A stretch of 12,670 bases of DNA from Glomus cerebriforme (taxonomy: Eukaryota; Glomeromycota; Glomeromycetes; Glomerales; Glomeraceae): contig QKYT01000393.1 in assembly GCA_003550305.1 (NCBI GenBank), positions 2,725 to 15,394 of the forward strand, written 5' to 3'. Every line of letters begins with the position of its first letter. Positions within the stretch are counted from its first letter, which is position 1. Below, piece after piece: positions 1-8,668 of the stretch. The notes beneath the pieces are model-generated. The model saw only the letters and a list, made by a program, of their open reading frames with translations, did not search any database and had not been told where the DNA came from. The position numbers and the translations under genes are program-made.

Positions 1-832
1 ATTGTAATAATAATTATGGATTTTCCACACACTTGATCAAATACGAAAAAAAATTGTAATTATTAAAAAAAGGTTACGTAATTTCTCAGAAAAAAAATAT
101 TTAATAAAAAAATTAAATTAACTAATAAATTAAACAAATACTCATGTTGATATTAATAATGAATACTCATATTAGTTACTATTGTATTTTTTTATTGTGA
201 TTGAATCAAATCACACGTTATTACTAACAGAAATACTTAAAAATGATATGTGGACCAGATTAAATTTAGATCTAATCATAGCATCCATTAAAAAAAAAAA
301 TAGTTACAAGCTAAAATATAAAAAAAAAATAAAGAAAATTTGCTTGTTAACGAAAAAAAAAGTCTAACATCAAATCAAAAGTCTAAACTTACCAAGAATT
401 TAATTTATTAGATGCAGTGCAATTCCCTTCTTAGAAATAATAAATAGTATCACATAAATTTGATTTGGACAAATACGGTCATACTGATAAATTATTTTTT
501 TTTACTAATGCTTATTAATTTTTTTGAATTCCGTCATAACAAGCCACCGAGAGTTTATCAATAGTCTAATTAGTCATGATGTATTCAAAAAGGTTATAGA
601 AAAAATATATATATTACCCTCAAAAATTCAATAATTAAATCATTAAACCTTAAAAATTATATAAGATTACTCACTCTCTGAAAGAAAATATCTATTTAGG
701 ACTTTTCTGTTGATCTAATTTTAAAATATATTTTATTGGCTAATAAACTTTCTGAAAATAAGAATATCCAATTATTTTCTGTATCACTCTGCGTCTTTTT
801 CACCTTTTTTTTTTTGTAAATTTGGAACTGCT
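1..832. other. A+T-rich 5' intergenic region / upstream of CRN gene
   Basis: No gene can be supported here. The only open frame (182-367, +) is a lysine-rich product of A-runs with no recognisable domain. The last 45 bases before the ATG at 833 are pyrimidine-rich, including a long T run at about 805-816, as is common in fungal promoters and 5' leaders. A CCAAT-like CCAATT lies near 768. These could belong to the promoter of the CRN gene, but no TATA box or transcription start can be fixed from sequence alone. Confidence 0.5.
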
Positions 833-2576
833 ATGGTTGATATTTCTCTTAACTGCCTTCTCTTTCGAGATGGTGTAGAAAATTATGAATTTACTACTAC
901 TACCAACACAGCAAATTCTGTCAAAAATTTTAAAAAGGATATTAAAGAGAAAATTAATGGAGCAATGAATGATTTCAACGATATTGAGGCTGATCAATTA
1001 ATGCTTTGGATTGTCAATAGTGATAAAGGAGAATTTTCGGACTTTAGCTCATTTGTGGGGAGCAATAATATGTTAAATCTCGTGATAAATCTCGAAGGAA
1101 TTATTAGTGATTACTGGGCGGAGCAACCTCTTAAAGAGTTTACCCATGTCATTGTCTACACTCCATATTTAACCATTTTACAAAAGCCAGCTCAAGGTAG
1201 GTCTAGCTGACCGTTTTTTTTAAACAAGATATAGTTGTAATTCAAGCGAGAAGATACATTATAAACACAGCTCAATAAAAATCATTTACGTATGAGCAGC
1301 TCCCGAAAATATATCTCTATTTAAAATATTTGAAATATTAACGAATTATGATACACATAGAAAAAGAAGAAAAAGAGGAAGCGGAAAACCAAAAAAAGCT
1401 AAATATGGATCCGGAGAAACTTGGTGAACGTAATATTCTCCCAGTATTAGACCCTATTCGATTTAGATTGCTTAATAAGGCTAAAAATAAGTTTCTGATG
1501 AAATTTGAAAAGAAAATTCCATTTTCTTGTGTATGTGAAGGATTAGTAGATGATAAGGAAGTTATCGTTGCCTTCGTGGATCAATCAGAAGGGACACCTG
1601 TCCACTTACCAGCTGAATTTGAGGGCTTCCCTGTGTTAATTTCCTATGAAGCTCTTGAATTATACGATCGTTCATTTCACAAAGTCCTTATACCCGGCAT
1701 AAGTATTGGTCATACAAATGAACCATTAAATGCAATTACGCTTGGTCCTTTATTTCAAAATACTGCAGAATCCAATAAAACATATATATTAACTGCAAAG
1801 CATGGAGTGGAAAAGGAAGGTGAAACAGTGGTTCAACCAGGAACACTTAACCAGGTATATGTTACATGAAATTTTATTATTGTTTATTTTTTTTTTGACT
1901 GACAGGTTTTATGACTAAGGTTAACACAAGTGTATGTGCCAAGATCACAAAGTACAAATTTATTGGAGCTGATTCGGCATGTCATTACCTTGATTATGCT
2001 TTATGCGAAACTGTGAAGGATCGAGAAATTCCAAAAGTACCAAACGTGCCATTTGGAGAACATATTCAAATTCGTAGTATCAAGACCTCTGTAAATAATA
2101 ATGATGATTTTGTATATGTTAAGAAGGTCGGAAGAACCACCTTCTTCAGTGAAGGGTTAATACAAGATATGTGGATGCCTTTTTTCCCTCCTATTATCAA
2201 AAAGAAAAATAAAAATAAACCTAAAGAAAGGAGAAAAAGGTTTGCATTGCAAGTTTTTGGTATCAATGGACAACCATTTGGTAAGTTGACGGACCTCATA
2301 TTAGTATTCTATTTTGTTTTCCTTTGAAATTATTCATATTTTAATCTGTGTACAGCTGAATGTGGGGACTCCGGATCACCAGTATTTGATGATGACGGTA
2401 AATTATGGGGGATTTGTATTGCGGGAGTTACTAGTTATCGGGTATCCTATGTAGTCCCTATTCATTTGATTTTGGATGATATTAAAGAAAAATTTAATAA
2501 TGCGGTATTCACTCTAAAAAAAGAACTGGAGGGGGTAGATGCAAAAGAAGGCGGAGAAGAGCTATTTGATCCATAG
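833..2576 (+). CDS. Crinkler (CRN)-type effector with trypsin-like serine peptidase domain, four exons
   Basis: Exons 833-1196, 1361-1854, 1920-2280 and 2356-2576 give 1440 nt, 479 residues plus TAG. Residues 1-111 match the CRN ubiquitin-like header: an ISLNCLLF opening, the ADQLMLWIV block (53-61) and the terminal ISDYWAEQP..HVIV block (91-108). A charged Glu/Lys linker (about 122-135) follows, then a PA-clan trypsin-like domain. Its triad is His269 (TAKHGV), Asp311 (LDYAL) and Ser412 (CGDSGSP), followed by a typical YVVPI segment. CRNs are modular effectors, many acting in host nuclei; a protease warhead would cleave a target protein, which is unknown. A basic cluster (380-393) could direct nuclear import. 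No signal peptide is visible, as in many fungal CRNs. The ATG at 833 is chosen because the header motif begins three residues later. All four exons join in frame and nothing is broken. The alternative, two separate genes, is unlikely because intron 1 joins both frames exactly. Confidence 0.85.
1197..1360 (+). other. Intron 1 of CRN gene (phase 1, 164 nt)
   Basis: The donor is AAG|GTAGGT, there is a TTAAC branch-like site at 1338-1342, and the acceptor is CATAG. It interrupts a codon after its first base. G1196 plus AA1361-1362 makes Glu122 and opens the long peptidase frame. The other acceptors fail: 1270 runs into TAA at once and 1299 is out of frame. Without splicing the protein stops at 1208-1210 after 125 residues, the header only. 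Confidence 0.8.
1855..1919 (+). other. Intron 2 of CRN gene (phase 0, 65 nt)
   Basis: The donor is CAG|GTATAT, with a poly-T tract, a CTGAC branch-like site at 1899-1903 and the acceptor CTAAG|GTT at 1919. This acceptor keeps the frame (Gln286 then Val287). A closer ACAG acceptor at 1905 would give Val-Leu-stop, so 1919 is preferred. The exact acceptor is the least certain splice call in the gene. Confidence 0.7.
2281..2355 (+). other. Intron 3 of CRN gene (phase 1, 75 nt)
   Basis: The donor is a perfect GTAAGT and the acceptor is TACAG. G2280 joins CT2356-2357 to make Ala407, directly followed by the ECGDSGSPVF catalytic-serine motif. Recovery of this motif across the junction is strong support for the splice. 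Confidence 0.85.
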
Positions 2577-2942
2577 AAGCTATAGAAGCTTGCATAAATT
2601 GAGTAAACAAAATCTTGACATGCTCAAAAAGGCACAAAGCTTTTATTTTAATTTTAGTTTTAATACTATGATTTTTATATAGCTTTTTGCAAATTTTTTA
2701 CTAGTCTATTTTCAAGATAAAATTCACTGTAAAATAAATGAGAATACGTACTGCTAATTCCTATTCATGTTATGTACAAGTTAATCAACGGAAATAAAAC
2801 ATCGGTATTTAGATAGCATGTTATGTACTTATGTATACTCACCTTTGTATGTTCCGTATGCTGATCTTTTTTTTTTGTCTGTAACCATACATTGTTACTG
2901 TCACGAAATTCCGCAGTACGTTGACACACAACAAAAAATCAC
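2577..2942. other. 3' flank of CRN gene
   Basis: This A+T-rich stretch contains two AATAAA hexamers on the + strand, at 2733-2738 and 2793-2798, either of which could serve as polyadenylation signal for the CRN gene. An exact 12-base direct repeat (CATGTTATGTAC) occurs at 2766-2777 and 2817-2828. No coding potential is seen. Confidence 0.4.
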
Positions 2943-2976
2943 TTTCACGTGACCCATGATGTTGGCGCGGAATGGC

Positions 2977-3217
2977 GTTTAAACTATACATGTAGCCGAA
3001 ACCTTTTCACGTGACTTTCGGCAAAATTTTCAAACTTAATTTAAGCCAAAATATGATGAAAATCAAACCTAAGATTTGGCCGAAACTATAAAATGAACTC
3101 TCAAGAGTTTCGGCCAAGTTCTAGTCATAATTAAAGTTATTAATTATACTAAAATTTTGGAGATGCCGAAACCTCAATCAGACCTCTGGGAGTTTCGGCT
3201 ACATGTTTAGTTTAAAC
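2977..3217. mobile_element. MITE-like inverted-repeat element, 241 bp
   Basis: The ends (2977-3002 and 3192-3217) are inverted repeats matching at 25 of 26 positions, each beginning with the palindrome GTTTAAAC at the outer edge and ending in GCCGAAAC. Inside lie three successive hairpins built from GCCGAAAC/GTTTCGGC: 2995-3022, 3076-3117 (perfect 12-base arms, TTGGCCGAAACT) and 3165-3199. There is no coding potential, so if mobile it is non-autonomous. No target-site duplication is evident in the flanks, so the true borders may differ. A CACGTG-containing 11-mer, TTTCACGTGAC, occurs at 2943-2953 just outside and at 3005-3015 inside. I recall GTTTCGGC-type motifs from glomeromycete intergenic DNA, but cannot check copy number here. 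Confidence 0.55.
3076..3117. repeat. Perfect 12-base hairpin inside the inverted-repeat element
   Basis: The arms 3076-3087 and 3106-3117 are exact reverse complements (TTGGCCGAAACT / AGTTTCGGCCAA) around an 18-base loop. Complementarity continues imperfectly outward (CTAAGA... against ...TTCTAG), which suggests a once longer palindrome. Confidence 0.7.
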
Positions 3218-3310
3218 TTTGATTGGCTCAATTTAAGACATTTATTTTTTTTAAAAAAAAAACTTGAGTATTACATGAAAAATGCTAATAGCTATGCAAA
3301 TATTCCAAGC

Positions 3311-3534
3311 TAGCTCAGTGCGAAATTTTGGGACAGAATTAAAAAGTGGAATGAAACTTTACCCAAAATTCCACTCTAATGCTGGTTCGGTGATCATCAC
3401 CTGCGGTGATATTTAGCAAAACTCCAAATTTTATAGAGAGAAAAAATTTTTGATAAATAAAAAAAAAGAATGATTTTTATGATTTTTACATTTCAAAACT
3501 AGAAATATGTACTTTTTCAGGGGACTTCGTCCCC
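3311..3534 (+). repeat. Possible tRNA-derived SINE-like sequence
   Basis: TAGCTCAGTGCG at 3311-3322 resembles a Pol III A box, and GGTTCGGTGATC at 3384-3395 partly resembles a B box. The spacing is wider than in a real tRNA, and no cloverleaf can be drawn because the D arm does not close. Between them is an inverted repeat, AGTGGAAT/ATTCCACT (3345-3352 and 3368-3375). Just after the B-box start come alternating GGTGAT/ATCACC arms (3389-3410). The stretch may end at the GGGGAC-TTC-GTCCCC hairpin (3520-3534). It could be a decayed SINE or simply an unclassified repeat. Confidence 0.3.
3520..3534. repeat. Perfect 6-bp stem with TTC loop
   Basis: GGGGAC and GTCCCC flank a three-base loop. It is a conspicuously G+C-rich hairpin in A+T-rich surroundings and may be the 3' end of the preceding repeat. 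Confidence 0.6.
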
Positions 3535-3540
3535 TATGAT

Positions 3541-4393
3541 ACATATATATGTTATGTATTAGTTAACATATTGTTATAAATTGAGAACTTTAGTATTTAT
3601 TAATCACATATCCTGTTAAATTAAATATAAAAACTTGTTTCACGTAAAATTTAAATACAAGTGATTCCAATCTTCATATATTATACTGTACACGCTTACT
3701 TCAGTTTACATACTTGGAGAATTAAAAATTGCCCTTTCACCCTTTTATTGTATGTACTGTACATTACTCAGACGCTTTATTGTAAATGGTCATCCTCTTT
3801 TTATAAATTACCATAAAAAAAAGTTAAATGTTAGAACGTTAGAAAAGAATACAAAAAAAACACGTTTCTTTATAGTATATTTCAGTCCATAAAATCAATG
3901 AAGCTGTTATATCTAAAAAAAAAAGACAAAGAAATGTTTAAAATATTTAGAAATGTTGAGACCTTTGACAATATGTTAAGATAATCCAGATAATACTGAT
4001 TCAGATATTTATAGATAAATTGAAATTGGACCAGTTGCTACAATTATCATTTTGGTGACTTATTTTAAAAATAATCTCGAATAATTTCAGATTTATGATC
4101 GCAGTTTAATCGTTTGGTTAAATAATTTGTGCATAGAAAATATAGTCAATCCTAAAATAGAAAATTTTACATAATTATTTATTAATTATTAAAATTAAAC
4201 CACTTTTTTAAAATTATTTATTAAATAAATAAATAAACAAAATACATTATAATATGATTTAATTGTAATTTTCAAACAAATAGGTGACCGAACTTGACTT
4301 GTCAACCAGACATATTTGGTCATTATTTTGAAGATAATAAGATATGCGTTTGATCACATTGGTCACGTTTACTTGGTTATTATTAAATAATAA
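3541..4393. other. A+T-rich intergenic stretch
   Basis: No gene, RNA or element is recognised. Small features only: TTGAC-TT-GTCAA at 4294-4305 and an AAAT-type simple repeat around 4217-4240, which includes TTTATT, readable as AATAAA on the minus strand about 180 bases beyond the Gln-rich ORF stop. Confidence 0.4.
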
Positions 4394-5016
4394 CTAAAGT
4401 CTCGCTACAACAATAAGAAGATCATTTATTATTATAAGAGAGGAGGAGAATTGTTGCTGATTTTGCTGTTGAGGTAGATGAGGTAGATGAGGTAGATGAG
4501 GTTGTTGAAGTTGTTGAGGTGAATGGAGTTGTTGAAGTTGTTGTGGTGGTTGTGATTGTTGCTGATATTGAAGTTGTAGTGGCTGTGACTGCAGATATTG
4601 CTGTTGTGGCTGTTGTTGAAGTTGTTGAAGTTGTTGTTGGACCGTCCATTGAGCCTGTTGGAGCTCATATTGGTATTGTTGTTGGGTCTGTTGAGGTTCA
4701 TATTGATATTGTTGTTGTTGGAACTGTTGAGGTTCGTATTGACATTGTTGTTGTTGNATTGTTGTTGTTGGAACTGTTGAGGTTCGTATTGACATTGTTG
4801 TTGTTGTTGAAGCTGTTGGGGCTCATATTGATATTGTTGTTGTTGGGTCTGTTGGGGCCCATATTGATAGTGTTGTTGTTGTTGGATCTGTTGAGGTTCG
4901 TATTGATATTGTTGTTGTTGGAACTGTTGGGGTCCATATTGATATTGTTGAAGTTGCTGTTGGAGTTGTTGGTGAAAATTTTGCCCTGATGAGATATTAT
5001 ATTCTTGGAAGTTCAT
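4394..5016 (-). CDS. Glutamine-rich repeat protein, frame broken at N4757
   Basis: Read on the minus strand from the ATG at 5016-5014 to the TAG at 4396-4394. After an N-terminus of ordinary composition (MNFQEYNISSGQNFHQQ) the product is dominated by Gln. Its units are of about 12 codons with QYEPQQFQQQQ or QYGPQQTQQQQ themes, then a Gln/Leu/Pro part and a triplicated HLP tract (three 9-base copies at 4471-4497). It ends in a short hydrophobic tail. The frame is lost at N4757, which sits between two identical 49-base copies (4708-4756, 4758-4806). Counting one copy plus the N as redundant gives 573 nt, 190 residues, in one frame. No domain is recognised. Such Gln-rich tracts occur in transcriptional co-regulators and prion-like proteins, but composition alone gives no function. 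Opposite-strand frames here are shadows of the triplet repeat. Confidence 0.5.
4655..4960 (-). repeat. Degenerate 36-nt tandem repeat with (CAA)n runs
   Basis: Successive units of roughly 36 bases, each with a run of CAA/CAG triplets, code for the QYxPQQxQQQQ module of the Gln-rich ORF. Unit lengths vary by whole triplets, except at the duplication around N4757. This is typical of a minisatellite within a coding sequence. Confidence 0.7.
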
Positions 5017-5063
5017 ATTTTATAGTTTCGTGTTTATAAAGAGAAAATTTTGAAATTTTTTTC

Positions 5064-5105
<42 letters not shown>
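5017..5105 (-). promoter_or_regulatory. Possible promoter of the Gln-rich ORF: TATA-like site and A33 tract
   Basis: On the minus strand a TATAAA-type sequence lies about 20-30 bases before the ATG. An uninterrupted 33-base A tract (T at 5066-5098 on the plus strand) lies 50-82 bases before it. Poly(dA:dT) tracts often keep fungal promoters free of nucleosomes. In DNA this A+T-rich the match may be chance, and the tract could instead be a retroposon tail. Confidence 0.25.
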
Positions 5106-7870
5106 ATGAAAAATACTTGATATTTTCAAAAACCTATTTATATTGAATTTTCATATTATTATGTTGATTATTCTGATTACAGTCCTGTTAATATAAAGCC
5201 ATACAACATATATTTTTAATAGTTAGGTCGGTATGAGATGATTGGCATACATGGTCATTATTTGAGTAATTGTGCAATGTTTATTTTTAATTTCATAAAC
5301 GGCGTGAGAAATTAATTTTATTACACAATCTATCATATCATCCAGTAATTAAATATATTTTTTTTCTGTTTATGCTAGTACAAACCTAAAAAAAGTCTAT
5401 TTAAACTAACGTAAAACAGAATCTGTTCTGTTTATGCGAGTACAAGCCTATAAAAGGAGAATCATTTTTTTATAATACTATTTTTTATTACTCCGACTGT
5501 CAGGACTAAAAAAAAATTGTTTTTTAATATAATTTTTTTCTACAGAAAAATTTAAACAATAATTTTTTTTTTGATTTATTTGATTCAATCGTATTTTAAC
5601 ATACGATAAAGAGAATTTTAAAGATGTTCAATTAAAAAAAAAAATTGATTTAAATGATTTGAAAAAAAAATTAGAGGTTCGATAATGAAAAAGGATTATA
5701 TATTTTATAGTTTAGTGAATGTACTTCTTTTCTATTTTTAGATAATGATAAGGTAATATTACGTGATTACGGAATTCTGAATTCTGAGAATGGTTTCTTT
5801 TATGAGTCATAAAAGAGTTTAATCAAAATTCTTTCTCACGAAAAATTAAAACCAATAGAAATATTAAAATGAAAAAGAAAACACTTATTTGATATCGTAT
5901 TTATAATATTTTATATATTTATATAATATACATATATAATAAAGAAGAAATTTTAAATTTAATATTGACCTTATTATTCGACATCATTTAAAATATTTAA
6001 AATATTTAAAATGTTATTTCTGATGTCTATTTGCGATCGACAAATAATTACAAAGAATTATTTTATATTATTATACAACGGAGGTTTAATGGTTTTATTT
6101 TTAATTAAAAAAAAAAAGAAAAGAAAAGAAAAATGTTACATGATATAAATTATCTGCATTTTAAACAATGAGAAAACAACCAATGTAAACATATTTATAC
6201 AAAGAAAAGAGTACAATCATTATAATCTTTATCAAAAATTGATGATATATATATATTTTTTATTAGGACTTGGAAACGCGAAAAAATAAAAACATCAGAA
6301 AATATAACAATTTTTTTCTTCATTCCTGATCGTTATGTTTGATGTCTGTCTTTAATATCCCGATACTCTTGAATTCTAATTTTTATCTTTTCTCTTATTA
6401 CAAACTCCAAATTTTTCTCATAATTAAGTGCCGCAGTTAGAATCGTTTGTCCCACGCAGATCGCATATACACTAAACCACATACGGACCTATTTTTTTAC
6501 CTTTAATTGTCACCCAAGCATGCTGCGCCACGCTGCAAAATTCCATCATAGTTGATTGATTAAATTGATTAAATTTTCCCTCTTTCTCGAATAAATTTTT
6601 TTTTTTTTTTTGTAATAAATAAGAAAAATGACGGCTCATTTTTACATAACCAAATAGATTGATAATTTTTCATCAACAAAATTTATTTATTTATTTTTTT
6701 TTTTTTTTACGAAACAACGAAGTTAGGGGAGAAAGAATAATGGAGATTCATTTTGTACCGATCGATTATTTGGATCCATTCAATAAATCTTGGATATTTT
6801 TTATGCATTGGATTAAAAAATATTTAATCCAGCTACAGTGTCTCTTATTCTCGAACGACATTTGACATGAATACAAACCAATTTTTTTTCATTTCGATAT
6901 AATTTAATAGATAAATATATTGATTAGTCACATTTTTTTTTGTATTTTATGTCGATTTTATTATTTTTTTTTTTTTTTTTACTAAAATTATATTTGATGC
7001 ATTAAATTGATAATGCAGTAATGATGCATGGTGTCATTTATATTATACCTCTGGTTCATGAGTTTTGGTCTTAGCTGAATATCCATGTATCCTGGTTAGT
7101 AAAGCCTAATAACAAAACCTATAGAAGAATTATTCAATGATTAACTTATGATGTTATAATAATTTATTGTGTTTACTTTATTATTCTCAGTATCATTTAT
7201 TTATTTATTTAATAAAAATAAACTGGTAAATATTACAAAAATAAAACATAACATTTTTAATAATAAATAAATTATCTTAAATTTTTAACATACTGTTATT
7301 GGTTAACGATGTTAAAAAGACAATTTCATTAATATATCTGATTTGTTAAAGGGTTTACAGAAAAAAAACATGGAATATAAAAGGAATTTAAAAGTCAAGT
7401 TCATAAAAAAATAGAGGTGAATAATGTTAATAATATAAAATAAATGATGAAAATTGAGAATTTTTTGAGGCTTTGGAGTATCAAAAAAAATAAATTTATA
7501 AAATTTCTAATTAAAATTTTGAGAACGAACGTTAAAATCTAAAGATATTCTTGATAATCAACGGTGCATGTGATGTTCGAAAACAATACGCAAATAATAA
7601 TTAAGCTTTGGATTATAGAAATGAAACAAACAAACAATCACCGCGTATTGATGCACAGCCACCATGATATTTAATGTTCGTCAATGCTGATCTTTTATTA
7701 TTATTGTTGTTTCTGTAGCGCAATTATTTAAATAAAATTATTTCTGTTTTGCTCAAAATAAAAAAAAAATTTAAATTTAATTTTTTTTGGTTTATTCGGT
7801 TTTTACTAGAATCTATTTCAATCCTTGGAAGTATTTATTGAATATTTAATATTTAATGAATGAAGAAAAT
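5106..7870. other. A+T-rich region without a supported gene
   Basis: No open frame here carries a recognisable domain. 6659-6865 (+) is open for 68 codons, but starts within T-rich sequence and resembles nothing known. Local structure: an imperfect direct repeat of about 30 bases at 5366-5395 and 5428-5456, with AAACAGAA/TTCTGTTT arms at 5414-5433 between and overlapping the copies; AAATATTTA-type tandem copies near 5987-6012; and a decayed inverted repeat with CAATACGC/GCGTATTG arms at 7584-7591 and 7643-7650. A less A+T-rich patch at about 6430-6550 shows no gene. Confidence 0.4.
5366..5456. repeat. Imperfect 30-base direct repeat, period 62
   Basis: CTGTTTATGC-AGTACAA-CCTA-AAAAG occurs at 5366-5395 and 5428-5456 with a few substitutions. 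The second copy is preceded by the 8-base inverted repeat AAACAGAA-TCTG-TTCTGTTT (5414-5433). Confidence 0.55.
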
Positions 7871-8020
7871 GGAGAGTTACACTCCGAGACTCAGCCCCTA
7901 GTCTTCCTAACCTTAGGAAAATAAAAGCCCCAAAGGCTACTTAACGGATAAAAAGCCCTGAGGCTTCAACAGGTCATGCAGACTGTCTGGTTACTACCTA
8001 GAACCTTCTTGTGTGCGGTT
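7871..8020. repeat. G+C-richer island of consecutive short hairpins
   Basis: 27 of 60 bases at 7921-7980 are G or C, far more than in the flanks. Short complementary arms follow each other almost without gaps: GGAG/CTCC (7871-7885), AGACT/AGTCT (7887-7904), TTCCTAA/TTAGGAA (7904-7919), AGCC/GGCT (7926-7938), AAGCC/GGCTT (7953-7966), CAGAC/GTCTG (7979-7989) and AACC/GGTT (8002-8020). The fourth and fifth are related copies (AAAAGCCC...GGCT). Neither strand has a usable open frame. It may be a structured non-coding RNA, a SINE-like repeat or a transposon end; none can be named. T-rich DNA follows at 8037-8054. Confidence 0.45.
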
Positions 8021-8040
8021 AAAAAGTTAATTATTCTTTT

Positions 8041-8380
8041 TTTTTTTTTTTTTTATAATAAAAAGATCTATCAAGTATACTTAGTTTTTAAATTGATCTG
8101 TTCTTTTTTTTCCTCATTCTGTTATCACTTTTCACAAGAGAATAATTTCTAAATTACTTGGCATTTCTACTTCAGAAATTTTATCTCCATCTTATCAGTT
8201 ATGATTTTATAGAATATTATAAATTCCCAGTTTAAAAATTCTTGAGGAAAAGATTTATATTGCAAATCTAAAACAATTATTTAGGGATGATTTACTAGTG
8301 ACATTCGACGAAAAGCAATGAAACTTCTTGAAACACAACTTGTCCAACATGTAAAACGACAATATGATTAACCACACTAA
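8041..8380. other. A+T-rich spacer between hairpin island and transposon remnants
   Basis: It begins with a long T run. Plus-strand sequence from about 8298 is coding-like (an open piece ending in TTGTCCAACATGTAAAACG and a stop near 8370) and may be the decayed beginning of the next fragment. No family is recognised. Confidence 0.3.
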
Positions 8381-8554
8381 AAACTAGTAGCAAACACTCA
8401 CGTCTTAACTTTAAGAACAAACTGCAAAACAGTTGATGTATATGTACATATAAACAAAGCAATAAATATACCAAGAGATATTTTAGATAGGATATTAGAT
8501 GATGCATATAGTACAATATCACAAACAGAAATTCTATTTATGAAATGTTCATAA
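8381..8554 (+). pseudogene. Unrecognised coding-like fragment (57 codons)
   Basis: This frame is open between the TAA at 8378 and the TAA at 8552, without an ATG at its start. The translation has ordinary protein composition, including NIPRDILDRILDDAYSTIS, unlike the low-complexity frames typical of this DNA. It lies just upstream of a hAT remnant but I do not recognise hAT motifs in it. It is probably a piece of a dead gene or transposon. Opposite-strand frames in the same interval are judged shadows. Confidence 0.3.
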
Positions 8555-8668
8555 ATGTTCAAAAGAATATAGAAAGAATAAAAAAAGCTCAAAAAGCCAA
8601 ACATGATGATGAATACAGATGAAAATTTTTTATTTATGAAACAACAATGAGAAAATCTTTTTAGAAAT

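Noticed and set aside
182..367. 61-codon plus-strand frame
   Set aside because: Lysine-rich translation of A-runs with no domain and no neighbours; typical of chance frames in this composition.
800..997. Minus-strand frame of 65 codons
   Set aside because: Lies antisense to the CRN header exon, which has clear family motifs.
2066..2299. Minus-strand frame of 77 codons
   Set aside because: Antisense to exon 3 of the CRN-peptidase gene; its hydrophobic stretch is the complement of the basic Lys/Arg cluster.
2977..3217. CRISPR-like array
   Set aside because: The repeats alternate in orientation, spacers are unequal and the setting is eukaryotic; an inverted-repeat element explains it better.
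3311..3400. A genuine tRNA gene
   Set aside because: The D, anticodon and acceptor arms do not form and the box spacing is too wide.
4422..4649. Minus-strand Thr/Ser-rich frame, and the Asn-rich frame after N4757
   Set aside because: Other frames of the same triplet repeat; the Gln frame has the ordinary N-terminus and becomes continuous once the 49-base duplication is discounted.
4519..4989. Plus-strand valine/leucine-rich frame, 156 codons
   Set aside because: Shadow of the CAA repeat on the other strand (GTT/TTG triplets); it would be an implausible poly-Val/Leu protein.
6659..6865. 68-codon plus-strand frame
   Set aside because: Begins in T-rich DNA with poly-Phe; no motif, intron signals or neighbours support a gene.
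8295..8604. Two minus-strand frames of 75 and 68 codons
   Set aside because: Hydrophobic frames antisense to a plus-strand fragment with better protein-like composition.
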